Shown piece after piece: positions 27,285 through 35,412 of a stretch of 64,000 nucleotides of DNA (position 1 is its first letter; each line of letters opens with the position of its first letter). This stretch comes from Nocardioides currus (lineage in GTDB: Bacteria; Actinomycetota; Actinomycetes; Propionibacteriales; Nocardioidaceae). The stretch spans positions 62,440 through 126,439 of the forward strand of contig NZ_PYXZ01000011.1 of NCBI RefSeq assembly GCF_003057875.1, read 5' to 3'. The notes under the pieces are model-generated. The model saw only the letters and a program-made list of their open reading frames with translations, was not told the DNA's origin and searched no databases. The position numbers and the translations under genes are program-made.

Positions 27285-27437
27285 ATGTGGGACACCGTGG
27301 GCAGTGACAACCCGACCGAGCACCTCTCGCACGACCGACCGTGCGTGGCGTGCGGCCACGGCCAGCACACCTACCTTCCGTGCTCCGACGCGTGCGCCTG
27401 CGTCCACGGCCGGATGCTGGTCGGCAGCGCACGCTGA
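27285..27437 (+). CDS. Small cysteine-rich protein (50 aa), putative zinc binder
   Basis: A 50-codon frame starting MWDTVGSDNPTEHLSHDRP and containing CVACGHGQHTYLPCSDACAC followed by VHGRML. Five Cys and three His in 23 residues form C-x2-C-x8-C-x3-C-x-C, consistent with a zinc-binding knuckle. GTCGAGGGC before the ATG is a modest ribosome site. The region otherwise has no gene, and the alternative long frames over it give low-complexity Ser/Thr/Arg sequence. I do not recognise a named family; similar tiny Cys-rich proteins are frequent in actinobacteria. Translation is likely but unproven. Confidence 0.6.
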   Translation: MWDTVGSDNPTEHLSHDRPCVACGHGQHTYLPCSDACACVHGRMLVGSAR

Positions 27438-27488
27438 CCTCGTCCTGCAGTCGTACAGTGCCCTCACCACTACAGAAGAGGGCCTGTC

Positions 27489-27782
27489 ATGAGCGAGCTG
27501 CACGTCGTCGCCACCATCCCGGTCAAGCCCGAGCACGTCGAGGCCATCGCCTCCGCGCTCGGTGAGCTCGTCACCGCGACCCGGCAGGAGGCCGGCTGCC
27601 TGGCCTACCACCTCTTCGAGTCGGCGGCCGCGCCGGGCGTCTTCGTGACGGTCGAGCGATGGACCGACCAGGCGGCACTCGACGCGCACATGCAGTCCCC
27701 GCACGTCGCTGCAGCGTTCGCTGCCGCCGGTGACGCGCTCGCCGGTGACGTGGCGATCCACCCGCTCACCCCGGTCGAGTGA
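27489..27782 (+). CDS. Antibiotic biosynthesis monooxygenase (ABM) family protein
   Basis: A 97-residue ferredoxin-like-fold protein of the ABM/YgiN family. Seen: LHVVATIPVKPEHVEAIASALGELVTATRQEAGCLAYHLFES in pieces typical of the first half, and FVTVERWTDQAALDAHMQSPHV, the signature of putative quinol monooxygenases. Most family members act as cofactor-free oxygenases or have no known substrate. TACAGT at about 27453 and the purine-rich AGAAGAGGG before the ATG give a short leadered transcript, unlike many neighbours. No secondary-metabolite cluster surrounds it. Confidence 0.88.
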   Translation: MSELHVVATIPVKPEHVEAIASALGELVTATRQEAGCLAYHLFESAAAPGVFVTVERWTDQAALDAHMQSPHVAAAFAAAGDALAGDVAIHPLTPVE

Positions 27783-27793
27783 TCGCCACTCGC

Positions 27794-27831
27794 TTAGCCG
27801 ATTATCCCTACACACTTGGTCGGCTTAGGGT
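27794..27831. promoter_or_regulatory. Promoter and inverted repeat upstream of the amino acid ABC operon
   Basis: AGCCGA (near 27796) and TCGGCT (near 27820) form an inverted repeat spaced by 18 bp, and the second arm runs into the -10 TAGGGT (27826-27831), 7 nt before the ATG. The 38 bp are AT-richer than their surroundings. Possibly a repressor site; the cognate regulator is not identified. Confidence 0.45.
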
Positions 27832-27838
27832 GGATCGC

Positions 27839-29323
27839 ATGACGCACCGACGGCGCACGCTCGCCCTGCTGATGGCCTGGGGCGCGCTCCTGCTCGGTCT
27901 GGTCGCACCCGCCGCTGCCGAGGAGCCCGCCCCCGCGGCCACGGTCGTGCGGGTCGGCACCGAGGGGACGTATCCGCCGTTCACCTTCCACGATCCCGAC
28001 ACCGACGAGCTCACGGGCTACGACATCGACGTCATTCGTGAGGTCGGCAAGCGTGCGGGCTGGGACCTGCAGTTCGTCGAGGCGCAGTTCGACTCGATCT
28101 TCCCCGCGCTGGACGCCGGGCGCATCGACGTCATCGCCAACCAGATCTCGCTCAACCCCGAGCGGGAGGCGAAGTACGCCTTCTCCACGCCCTACACCTT
28201 CTCCCAGGGCGTGATCGTCACGGCCGCGGACACCGACGACATCACCACGCTCGAGGACCTGCGTGGCAAGACGATGGCGCAGTCCTCCACCAGCAACTGG
28301 GCGCAGGTGGCGCGCGACGCCGGCGGCGACGTCCGGTCGGTGGAGAGCCTCGCCCAGGCTGCCGAGCTGCTCGAGCAGGGCCGGGTCGACGCGCTCGTCA
28401 ACGACAACATCGCCGTCCTCGACTACCTCGCGGCCAGCGGGTCCACCGACGTCAAGATCGCCGGCGTCGTCGAGGGCGAGGAGACCCAGCAGGCGCTGGC
28501 CTTCGCCAAGAGCGACACCGCCCTACGCGACCAGGCCGACCAGGCCCTGGCCGACATGGCGAAGGACGGCACGCTCACCGAGATCTCGGAGTCCTACTTC
28601 AAGGCCGACGTGTCGGTGAAGGACGGCGGCGGCGAGGCCGACCTGTCGGGTCGCGACAGCGACAAGGGCTCGTGGCAGGTCGTCCAGGACGCCACCGGAC
28701 CGATGCTCAAGGCGCTGGTGCAGTACACGATCACCCTGTCACTGCTGAGCATGGCGCTCGGCCTGGTCCTCGCGCTGCTGGTGGCGCTCGCGCGGTTGTC
28801 GACGCGACCCTGGTTGCACTGGCCGGCGCGGGCGTTCATCTCGCTGATCCGGGGCACGCCGCTGCTGGTGCAGCTGTTCATCGTCTTCTACGGGTTGCCG
28901 CAGGCGGGCATCAAGTTCGAGAGCTATCCCGCGGCCGTGCTCGCGCTGTCGCTCAACGTCGCGGCGTACGCCGCCGAGATCATCCGGTCCTCGATCCTCT
29001 CGGTCCCCAAGGGCCAGTCGGAGGCAGCGGCGACCGTCGGCATGGGCTACGCGCTGACCATGCGCAGGATCGTCCTGCCGCAGGCGGCGCGCACCGCCGT
29101 ACCCCCGCTGTCCAACACGTTCATCTCGCTGGTCAAGGACACCTCGCTCGCGTCCGGGATCCTGGTGGCGGACATGTTCCGGGTGGCCCAGAACTACGCG
29201 GGCGCGACCACGGAGTACCTCCCGCTCTACACGCTCGCCGCGCTCTTCTACTGGATCGTCTGCGCGGTCCTGTCCTTCGGCCAGAGCCGCCTGGAGACCC
29301 GACTCGAGAGGCACACCCTGTGA
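27839..29323 (+). CDS. Polar amino acid ABC transporter, fused binding protein and permease
   Basis: A 494-residue fusion. A signal peptide (about residues 1-27, ending APAAA) leads into a type-3 periplasmic-binding domain (VGTEGTYPPFTFHD, TGYDIDVIREVGKRAGW, FDSIFPALDAGRIDVIANQI), residues about 35-260, followed by a HisM/GlnP-type permease domain from about residue 285 with LIRGTPLLVQLFIVFYGLP and the EAA-like loop AAATVGMGYALTMRRIVLPQA. Such fusions are known in the glutamine/histidine family. Start chosen by TAGGGT 7 nt upstream (leaderless). The stop overlaps the ATPase start (GTGA), completing a two-gene transporter. The substrate is probably a polar or charged amino acid. Confidence 0.93.
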   Translation: MTHRRRTLALLMAWGALLLGLVAPAAAEEPAPAATVVRVGTEGTYPPFTFHDPDTDELTGYDIDVIREVGKRAGWDLQFVEAQFDSIFPALDAGRIDVIANQISLNPEREAKYAFSTPYTFSQGVIVTAADTDDITTLEDLRGKTMAQSSTSNWAQVARDAGGDVRSVESLAQAAELLEQGRVDALVNDNIAVLDYLAASGSTDVKIAGVVEGEETQQALAFAKSDTALRDQADQALADMAKDGTLTEISESYFKADVSVKDGGGEADLSGRDSDKGSWQVVQDATGPMLKALVQYTITLSLLSMALGLVLALLVALARLSTRPWLHWPARAFISLIRGTPLLVQLFIVFYGLPQAGIKFESYPAAVLALSLNVAAYAAEIIRSSILSVPKGQSEAAATVGMGYALTMRRIVLPQAARTAVPPLSNTFISLVKDTSLASGILVADMFRVAQNYAGATTEYLPLYTLAALFYWIVCAVLSFGQSRLETRLERHTL

Positions 29324-30126
29324 GCACCGACGAGAGCACCGACGAGAGCACCGACGAGAGCACCACTCCCCTGCTGGAGGTCACCGACCTGCGGAAGTCG
29401 TTCGGCGACCAGGAGGTCCTGCGCGACATCGACTTCACCGTCGAGCAGGGCACCGTCACCGTGCTGCTGGGTCCGTCCGGCTCGGGCAAGACGACCGTGC
29501 TCCGCTCCCTCAACGCCCTCGAGGTGCCGGACGCAGGTGTCGTGCGCATCGAGGACGTCGAGGTCGACTTCGGGCAGGCCCGCAGCCGGCGCGATGCCGA
29601 CCGCGACCTGGCGCGGTTGCGGCGCCAGAGCGCCATGGTGTTCCAGGCGCACCACCTCTTCCCGCACCGCACCGTCCTGCAGAACCTCACCGAGGGACCG
29701 ATCCACGCGCAGGGCCGGCCCGAGGCCGAGGTGGTGCCGGAGGCGCGGGTGCTGCTGGAGCAGGTCGGCCTGGCCGACCGCGAGGACGCCTACCCCTCGC
29801 AGCTCTCCGGTGGCCAGCAGCAGCGGGTGGGCATCGCCCGCGCGCTCGCGCTCAAGCCCCGGCTGATGCTCTTCGACGAGCCCACCTCCGCGCTCGACCC
29901 CGAGCTGGTCGGTGAGGTGCTCGGCGTGATGAAGGATCTCGCGGCCGAGGGGTGGACGATGGTGGTGGTCACCCACGAGATCCGCTTCGCCCAGCAGGTC
30001 GCCGACCAGGTGCTGTTCCTCGACGACGGCGTGATCGCCGAGCGCGGCCCGGCGTCGCAGGTGATCGAGGACCCGCGTGAGGCGCGCACGCGCCAGTTCC
30101 TGCACCGCATCCTCGACCCCCTCTGA
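29320..30126 (+). CDS. Amino acid ABC transporter ATP-binding protein
   Basis: ABC ATPase of the GlnQ/HisP type, 268 residues. Walker A GPSGSGKTT near residue 51, Q-loop in VFQAHHLFPH, signature LSGGQQQR near residue 167, Walker B LMLFDEPTSALD and H-loop VTHEIRF are all present. The GTG overlaps the stop of the permease fusion. The first 15 residues are an unusual repeat (S-T-D-E in tandem) encoded by 12-bp repeats and lie outside the conserved domain, so they may vary in length between strains without harm. It powers the preceding fused importer. Confidence 0.94.
   Translation: MSTDESTDESTDESTTPLLEVTDLRKSFGDQEVLRDIDFTVEQGTVTVLLGPSGSGKTTVLRSLNALEVPDAGVVRIEDVEVDFGQARSRRDADRDLARLRRQSAMVFQAHHLFPHRTVLQNLTEGPIHAQGRPEAEVVPEARVLLEQVGLADREDAYPSQLSGGQQQRVGIARALALKPRLMLFDEPTSALDPELVGEVLGVMKDLAAEGWTMVVVTHEIRFAQQVADQVLFLDDGVIAERGPASQVIEDPREARTRQFLHRILDPL
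29323..29364. repeat. 12-bp coding tandem repeat at the ATPase N-terminus
   Basis: AGCACCGACGAG repeated 3.5 times in frame, encoding Ser-Thr-Asp-Glu units directly after the start codon. Copy number changes would keep the frame. Confidence 0.85.
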
Positions 30127-30209
30127 GGGTGGGGCGACCGGTTGGTCGCCGTGACAGGCTCGGAGCGGCGCCGTACGCACGGCGAGAACGGCCACGAGAG
30201 GGGCACGAC

Positions 30210-30686
30210 ATGGGCACGGACGAGCGCGAGCTGACCACGAAGATCATGAAGGACACGCGGATCGCGATCCTCACCTACCGCAGCGCGAGCGGTGACCTGG
30301 TCTCGACGCCGATGGGCACCCAGGACTTCGAGGACCCCTCGACGGTCTGGTTCATCACCGAGGTCACCAGCGACAAGGCGGCCGCGATCACGTCCGACCC
30401 GCGGGTCAACGTGTCCTACTCCAGCGACTTGGGCTGGGTCTCCCTCGCCGGCACGGCGCGGGTCAACATGGACCGCGACAAGCTCAAGGAGCTGTGGGAC
30501 GCCTCGGCCGGGATCTTCATGTCAGGCGGTCCCGACGACGCCGAGAACGGCCTGCTCGAGATCACCGGCACCACGGCGGAGTACTGGGAGTCGCCTGGCA
30601 AGGTCGCCACCGTCGTGCAGCTCGCCAAGGGCCTGGTCACCGACGGCGAGCCCGACCTGGGCGACAGCGGGGTCGTCCAGCTCTGA
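30210..30686 (+). CDS. Pyridoxamine 5'-phosphate oxidase family (general stress protein 26-like)
   Basis: A 158-residue split-barrel flavin-binding protein of the GS26/PNPOx-like group. Seen: RELTTKIMKDTRIAILTYRS, VWFITEVTSDKAAAITSDPRVNVSYSS, WVSLAGTARVNMDRDKLKELWD and GLLEITGTTAEYWESPGKV, all standard for the family, which binds FMN, F420 or haem with mostly unknown activities. The ATG has a GAGAGGGG ribosome site 6 nt upstream and follows the ABC ATPase by 83 bp, so it is probably a separate unit. A stress role is inferred only from family naming. Confidence 0.88.
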   Translation: MGTDERELTTKIMKDTRIAILTYRSASGDLVSTPMGTQDFEDPSTVWFITEVTSDKAAAITSDPRVNVSYSSDLGWVSLAGTARVNMDRDKLKELWDASAGIFMSGGPDDAENGLLEITGTTAEYWESPGKVATVVQLAKGLVTDGEPDLGDSGVVQL

Positions 30687-30704
30687 CCGCGTCGACGGCG
30701 GGGC

Positions 30705-31721
30705 TCAGGGCTCGAGCAGCACCTTGATCGCCCGGCGCTCGTCCATCGCGCGGTAGCCCTCCGGCGACTGGTCCAGCGGCAGCGTCAGGTCGAAGACCAG
30801 CCCCGGGTCGATCGCGCCCGACAGCGTCAGGTCGAGCAGCTCGGGGAGGTACTTGCGCACGGGGGCCATGCCGCCGGCCAGGCCGATGTTCTTCTGGAAC
30901 ATCCGCCGCACCGGCAGCTCCACGTCGTGCGGCACGCCGACGAAGCCCACCGTCGCGCCCGGGCGGGCGACCGCGAAGGCAGTCTTGATCGACTGGTCGG
31001 TCCCGACGCACTCGAGGACGGCGTCGGCGCCGACGCCGTCGGTGATCTCCTTGATCCGGTCGGCGCCCTCCTTGTCGCGCTCGGCGACGATGTGGGTCGC
31101 CCCGAACTGACGGGCGATCGCCTGGCGCGGCTCGTGGCGCGACATCGCGATCACGCGCTCGGCGCCCAGCTGGGCCGCGGCGAGCACGCCGCACAGCCCG
31201 ACGGCGCCGTCGCCCACCACGACGGCGGTGCTTCCCTTCGTCACCCCCGCCGAGACGGCCGCGTGCCAGCCGGTCGCCATCACGTCGGACAGGGCGAGCA
31301 GGGAGGGCAGCAACGACCGGTCCGGCACGCCGTCGGTCTTGACCATCGAGCCGTTGGCCTGCGTGACGAGGGCGTACTCCGCCTGGCCGCTGGTGGTGAA
31401 GCCGAGGTTGACGCACCCGGCGTGCGCGCCGACCCGGCAATGGGTGCAGGTGTTGTCGCAGTGGTCGAACGGGACGATGACGAAGTCGCCGGCCTTGAAG
31501 TCGCTGACCTCGGAGCCGACCTCCTCCACGACTCCGATGCACTCGTGGCCGATCGTGTCGCCGGGCGTGATGTCGTTGAAGCCGCGGTAGGGCCACAGGT
31601 CCGAGCCGCAGATGCAGCTCGCGGTGACCTTCACGATCGCGTCGGTCGGACTGGTGATCGTCGGGTCGGGGACCTCCTCGACGCGGATGTCACCGGCAGC
31701 ATGGATCGTCGTGGCTCGCAT
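30705..31721 (-). CDS. Zinc-dependent alcohol dehydrogenase
   Basis: Medium-chain dehydrogenase of 338 residues. The catalytic zinc site is CICGSDLWPYRG and GHECIGVVEEVG; the structural zinc cysteines are within CDNTCTHCRVGAHAGC; the NAD(P) fold begins AVVVGDGAVGLCGVLAAAQLGA. Resembles the Tdh/IMP-dehydrogenase-like zinc group annotated in actinobacteria as alcohol or glutathione-independent dehydrogenases; the substrate is unknown. The ATG at 31721 begins MRATTIHAAGDIRVEEVPDP, a standard family start; longer versions run into the regulatory region of the divergent HTH-MurA gene 100 bp away. Confidence 0.92.
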   Translation of the reverse strand: MRATTIHAAGDIRVEEVPDPTITSPTDAIVKVTASCICGSDLWPYRGFNDITPGDTIGHECIGVVEEVGSEVSDFKAGDFVIVPFDHCDNTCTHCRVGAHAGCVNLGFTTSGQAEYALVTQANGSMVKTDGVPDRSLLPSLLALSDVMATGWHAAVSAGVTKGSTAVVVGDGAVGLCGVLAAAQLGAERVIAMSRHEPRQAIARQFGATHIVAERDKEGADRIKEITDGVGADAVLECVGTDQSIKTAFAVARPGATVGFVGVPHDVELPVRRMFQKNIGLAGGMAPVRKYLPELLDLTLSGAIDPGLVFDLTLPLDQSPEGYRAMDERRAIKVLLEP

Positions 31722-31793
31722 GCCGTCGATCTTCGCACGGGCCGGATCGGGCCGGAACGGGACGTACGGCGCGCCGGTCGACGACGACTTGTT

Positions 31794-31813
31794 GTATCTC
31801 ATATCTGAGATAC
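31794..31813. promoter_or_regulatory. Perfect palindromic operator of the HTH-MurA gene
   Basis: GTATCTCA-TATC-TGAGATAC, perfect 8+4+8 symmetry in an AT-rich patch. It overlaps the first bases of the -10 TACCGT (31811-31816), which lies 7 nt before the ATG at 31824. The XRE domain of the gene product is the obvious candidate to bind it, giving autoregulation. Confidence 0.8.
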
Positions 31814-31823
31814 CGTGGTCGCC

Positions 31824-33350
31824 ATGGAGACGGACTACAAGGGTCGCATCGGCAACCTCATCCGCGACGCGCGCAAGCACCGCGGGCTGACGCAGCACCA
31901 GCTCGCCGACCTGCTCGCGACCAGCCAGAGCGCGATCAACCGCATCGAGAAGGGCCACCAGAACCTCTCGTTGGAGATGCTGGCCCGCATCGGCGCGGCC
32001 CTCGACTCCGAGATCGTCGCCCTCGGCGCCGGCCCCACCCACCTGCGCGTCACCGGCCCCACGACCCTGTCCGGGTCGATCGAGGTCAAGACCTCCAAGA
32101 ACGCCGGGGTCGCCCTGCTGTGCGCCTCGCTACTCAACCGCGGCCGCACCACGCTGCGCAAGGTCGCCCGCATCGAGGAGGTCAACCGGCTGCTCGAGGT
32201 CCTCACGTCCCTCGGCGTGCAGACCCGCTGGCTCAACGACCAGAACGACCTCGAGATCATCCCGCCGGCCGAGCTCGACCTCGCCAACATCGACGAGGAC
32301 GCGGCTCGTCGCACCCGCTCGGTGATCATGTTCCTGGGCCCGCTGCTGCACCGCAACGAGACCTTCGACCTGCCCTACGCCGGCGGCTGCAACCTCGGCA
32401 CCCGCACCGTCGAGCCCCACATGTCCGCACTGCGGCCCTTCGGGCTCGAGGTCAAGGCGACCGACGGGTCCTACCACGCGCAGGTCAACCGGGCGGTCGA
32501 GCCGACGCGTCCGATCGTGCTCACCGAGCGCGGCGACACGGTCACCGAGAACGCGCTGATGGCCGCGGCCCTGCACGCCGGCACCACCGTCATCCGCAAC
32601 GCCTCGTCCAACTACATGGTCCAGGACCTCTGCTTCTACCTCCAGAAGCTCGGCGTGCAGATCGAGGGCGTCGGCAGCACCACCCTGCGCGTCACCGGCC
32701 TCGAGACCATCGACGTCGACGTCGACTACTCCCCCTCCGAGGACCCGATCGAGGCGATGTCGCTGCTCGCCGCCGCGATCGTCACCAAGTCCTCGATCAC
32801 CATCACCCGCGTCCCGATCGAGTTCCTCGAGCTCGAGCTCGCGATCCTCGAGGGGATGGGTTTCCGCTACTCCCTCACCGAGGAGTACGTCGCCGCCAAC
32901 GGCGCGACCCGGCTCGTCGACATCACCACCCACGCCAGCGACCTCACCGCGCCGCTCGACAAGATCCACCCGATGCCGTTCCCGGGCCTCAACATGGACA
33001 ACCTGCCGTTCTTCGCGGCCATCGCCGCGGTCGCCGAGGGCCAGACCCTGCTCCACGACTGGGTCTACGAGAACCGCGCCATCTACTTCACCGAGCTCAA
33101 CAAGCTCGGCGCCCAGGTCAAGCTGCTCGACCCGCACCGTGTGCTCGTCGAGGGTCCGACGCACTTCTCGGGCGCCGAGATCGTCTGCCCGCCCGCGCTG
33201 CGCCCGGCCGTCGTGCTGCTGATCGCGATGCTCGCCTCCAAGGGCACCTCGGTGCTGCGCTCGACCTACGTCATCCACCGCGGGTACGAGGACCTGGCCG
33301 AGCGGCTCAACCAGCTCGGCGCCAACATCGAGACCTTCCGCGACATCTGA
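31824..33350 (+). CDS. XRE helix-turn-helix fused to MurA-like enolpyruvyl transferase
   Basis: A 508-residue fusion. Residues about 8-68 are an XRE/Cro domain (IGNLIRDARKHRGLTQHQLA, SQSAINRIEKGHQNLSLEML). The rest is a full UDP-GlcNAc enolpyruvyl transferase fold: KTSKNAGVALLCASLL, the PEP-binding Cys189 in AGGCNLGTRTVEPH (Escherichia coli Cys115 position), SEDPIEAMSLLAAAI, and a C-terminal VIHRGYEDLAERLNQLGANI with the conserved Arg. The Asp of the MurA FPTDMQ motif appears changed: here it reads FPGLNMDN with Asn390. It may be a catalytically altered paralogue that senses a cell-wall precursor and controls transcription. Start set by the leaderless -10 at 31811. Confidence 0.9.
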   Translation: METDYKGRIGNLIRDARKHRGLTQHQLADLLATSQSAINRIEKGHQNLSLEMLARIGAALDSEIVALGAGPTHLRVTGPTTLSGSIEVKTSKNAGVALLCASLLNRGRTTLRKVARIEEVNRLLEVLTSLGVQTRWLNDQNDLEIIPPAELDLANIDEDAARRTRSVIMFLGPLLHRNETFDLPYAGGCNLGTRTVEPHMSALRPFGLEVKATDGSYHAQVNRAVEPTRPIVLTERGDTVTENALMAAALHAGTTVIRNASSNYMVQDLCFYLQKLGVQIEGVGSTTLRVTGLETIDVDVDYSPSEDPIEAMSLLAAAIVTKSSITITRVPIEFLELELAILEGMGFRYSLTEEYVAANGATRLVDITTHASDLTAPLDKIHPMPFPGLNMDNLPFFAAIAAVAEGQTLLHDWVYENRAIYFTELNKLGAQVKLLDPHRVLVEGPTHFSGAEIVCPPALRPAVVLLIAMLASKGTSVLRSTYVIHRGYEDLAERLNQLGANIETFRDI

Positions 33351-33365
33351 TCGAGCACCGGCGAC

Positions 33366-33450
33366 CGAGGAACGAGGTCGGCGCGTGGGCTCGGTCAGGT
33401 TGAGCAAGGACCGCTGGCGAGGAACGAGCCCGCGACCGCGACGAAACATC
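33366..33450. repeat. Intergenic repeat region with 11-bp direct repeats
   Basis: CGAGGAACGAG occurs at 33366-33376 and 33418-33428, 52 bp apart, in a segment running from GGTTGAGC (33398) to GACGAAAC (near 33448). The wording resembles dispersed intergenic repeats I associate with Nocardioides genomes, which I cannot check here. It fills the 111-bp gap after the HTH-MurA gene. Confidence 0.5.
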
Positions 33451-33461
33451 AGGGGACGACG

Positions 33462-34265
33462 ATGAACGTGGGGCACCTCCTCGAGGCGTACGACGCCCAG
33501 CTGCGCCGTGAGGCCGAGGTGCTCACCGCGACCGGCGTCTCCCAGGACGGACCCCTGGTCCGGGCGGTGTTCAACCGGGGTGGCTTCGTCACCTACCGCG
33601 ACCTCGGTGGGCTCACGGGTGAGGACCTCGACGACCTGATCGCCCGGACGATCGCCCACTTCCGCGACGAGACGGACGTCGACGAGGTCGAGTGGAAGAC
33701 CCGTGGCCACGACGAGCCGGCCGACCTCGCCGAGCGTCTCGTCCGCGCCGGCTTGGTCGCCGACCCGGTGGAGACGGTGATGATCGGCGAGGCCAGCGCC
33801 CTCGCCGTACCCGTCGAGGTCCCCGACGCCGTCAGGATCAGACGACTCGACCCGGCCGACGCCGGCTTCGTGTCCGACGCGCACCGCATGTCGGCCATGC
33901 AGACGACGGCCTTCGGCGGCGGTCCGAGCGCCGACGACCTGGTCGACCGGCTCACCCGGACCGCGGACCTGTCCGAGGCCTGGATCGCCGAGGTGGGCGA
34001 CGAGGTGGTGTGCGCGGGCCGGCTCGAGGTCGTCCCCGGGACCGAGTTCGCCGGGCTCTGGGGCGGCGCGACGCTCGAGCCGTGGCGCGGGCGCGGCATC
34101 TACCGCGCGCTCGTCGCGGCGCGGGCCGGGTCAGCCATCGCCCGCGGGGTGCGCTATCTCCACTCCGACTGCACCGCGATGTCGCGCCCGATCCTGGAGC
34201 GCTCCGGCCTGGTCCCGGTGACCACCACGACGCCGTACCTCTGGCGCCGCCACCCGCAGGCCTGA
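33462..34265 (+). CDS. GNAT family N-acetyltransferase
   Basis: A 267-residue acetyltransferase. The C-terminal GNAT domain (about residues 125-260) has a beta-strand pair AWIAEVGDEVVCAGRLEVV, the acetyl-CoA loop LEPWRGRGIYRALVAARAGSA (R/Q-x-x-G-x-G/A), and HSDCTAMSRPILERSGLVPV as the final helix and strand. The N-terminal 120 residues form a second, degenerate GNAT-like half (VFNRGGFVTYRDLGGLTGEDLDDLIARTIAHF). The substrate is unknown. AGGGGACGACG precedes the ATG. It may be read through from the HTH-MurA gene across the repeat region. Confidence 0.87.
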   Translation: MNVGHLLEAYDAQLRREAEVLTATGVSQDGPLVRAVFNRGGFVTYRDLGGLTGEDLDDLIARTIAHFRDETDVDEVEWKTRGHDEPADLAERLVRAGLVADPVETVMIGEASALAVPVEVPDAVRIRRLDPADAGFVSDAHRMSAMQTTAFGGGPSADDLVDRLTRTADLSEAWIAEVGDEVVCAGRLEVVPGTEFAGLWGGATLEPWRGRGIYRALVAARAGSAIARGVRYLHSDCTAMSRPILERSGLVPVTTTTPYLWRRHPQA

Positions 34266-34347
34266 GCGTTCCGCCCGATCGCCCGTCAGGGGGATTTCGG
34301 TGCGCGACCCTGTCTCCCCAGCCCCGCGTGCCCCTACATTGTCACGG

Positions 34348-35412
34348 GTGACGCATCCTGCGGTTCAGCTCGACGACGTGGTCAAGTCCTTCGGTCCGGT
34401 GACCGCGGTGGCGGGCGTCGACCTCGCGATCGCCGACGGCGAGTTCTTCTCGATGCTCGGCCCGTCGGGCTCGGGCAAGACCACGGTGCTGCGCATGATC
34501 GCGGGCTTCGAGCAGCCGACGAGCGGTCGGGTGCTGCTCGACGACCGCGACGTCACCGGGGTGCCGCCCTTCGCCCGCGACGTCAACACGGTCTTCCAGG
34601 ACTACGCCCTCTTCCCGCACATGGACGTGCGCGCCAACGTGGAGTACGGCCTGCGCGTGAAGCGGGTCGGCCGCGCCGAGCGCCGCGAGCGGGCGACGGC
34701 CGCACTCGAGACCGTCCGCCTCGGCGGCTACGCCGACCGCCGCCCCACCCAGCTCTCCGGCGGCCAGCGCCAGCGGGTCGCGCTGGCTCGCGCCCTGGTC
34801 AACCGTCCGAAGGTGCTCCTCCTCGACGAGCCGCTCGGCGCGCTCGACCTGAAGCTGCGGCGCGAGATGCAGCTGGAGCTCAAGCAGATCCAGCGCGACG
34901 TCGGCATCACCTTCGTGTTCGTCACCCACGACCAGGAGGAGGCGCTGACGATGAGCGACCGCATCGCGGTCTTCAACGACGGCCGGATCGAGCAGGTCGA
35001 CACGCCAGCGCGTCTCTACGAGGCTCCGGCCACGGCGTTCGTGGCCGGCTTCGTCGGCACCTCCAACCTGCTGCGCGGCTCCGACGCACGCGCGGTCTTC
35101 GGTCGCGACGGCACCTTCAGCATCCGCCCGGAGAAGATCCACCTCGACGACGACGCCGAGCCCACGAAGGCACGTGGCACGGTGCGGGCCGTGGTCTACC
35201 TGGGCTCGGTCAACCACTACCTGGTCGACCTCGACGGCGGGGGCACGCTCACGGTGCTGCGGCAGAACCTGCGCGACAGCACCGACTCCGCCCTCGACCA
35301 GGAGGGGCGACGCGTGGCGCTCAGCTGGGACGACGCGCACGTGATCGACCTCGACGACTCGGGCGCCGGCCAGCCGGTCGGCGCAGGCACAGAAACACAG
35401 GAGGCGCCATGA
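34348..35412 (+). CDS. potA: Spermidine/putrescine-type ABC transporter ATPase
   Basis: ABC ATPase of 354 residues of the PotA class. Walker A GPSGSGKTT near residue 39, Q-loop VFQDYALFPHMDV, signature LSGGQRQR, Walker B VLLLDEPLGALD and H-loop VTHDQEE are intact, and a C-terminal TOBE domain (SIRPEKIHL, VVYLGSVNHYLV) is present. GTG 34348 was chosen because TACATT (34335-34340) is 7 nt upstream (leaderless). First gene of a four-gene operon; its stop overlaps the binding-protein ATG. The substrate is likely a polyamine, judged from the order and the binding protein. Confidence 0.93.
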   Translation: MTHPAVQLDDVVKSFGPVTAVAGVDLAIADGEFFSMLGPSGSGKTTVLRMIAGFEQPTSGRVLLDDRDVTGVPPFARDVNTVFQDYALFPHMDVRANVEYGLRVKRVGRAERRERATAALETVRLGGYADRRPTQLSGGQRQRVALARALVNRPKVLLLDEPLGALDLKLRREMQLELKQIQRDVGITFVFVTHDQEEALTMSDRIAVFNDGRIEQVDTPARLYEAPATAFVAGFVGTSNLLRGSDARAVFGRDGTFSIRPEKIHLDDDAEPTKARGTVRAVVYLGSVNHYLVDLDGGGTLTVLRQNLRDSTDSALDQEGRRVALSWDDAHVIDLDDSGAGQPVGAGTETQEAP

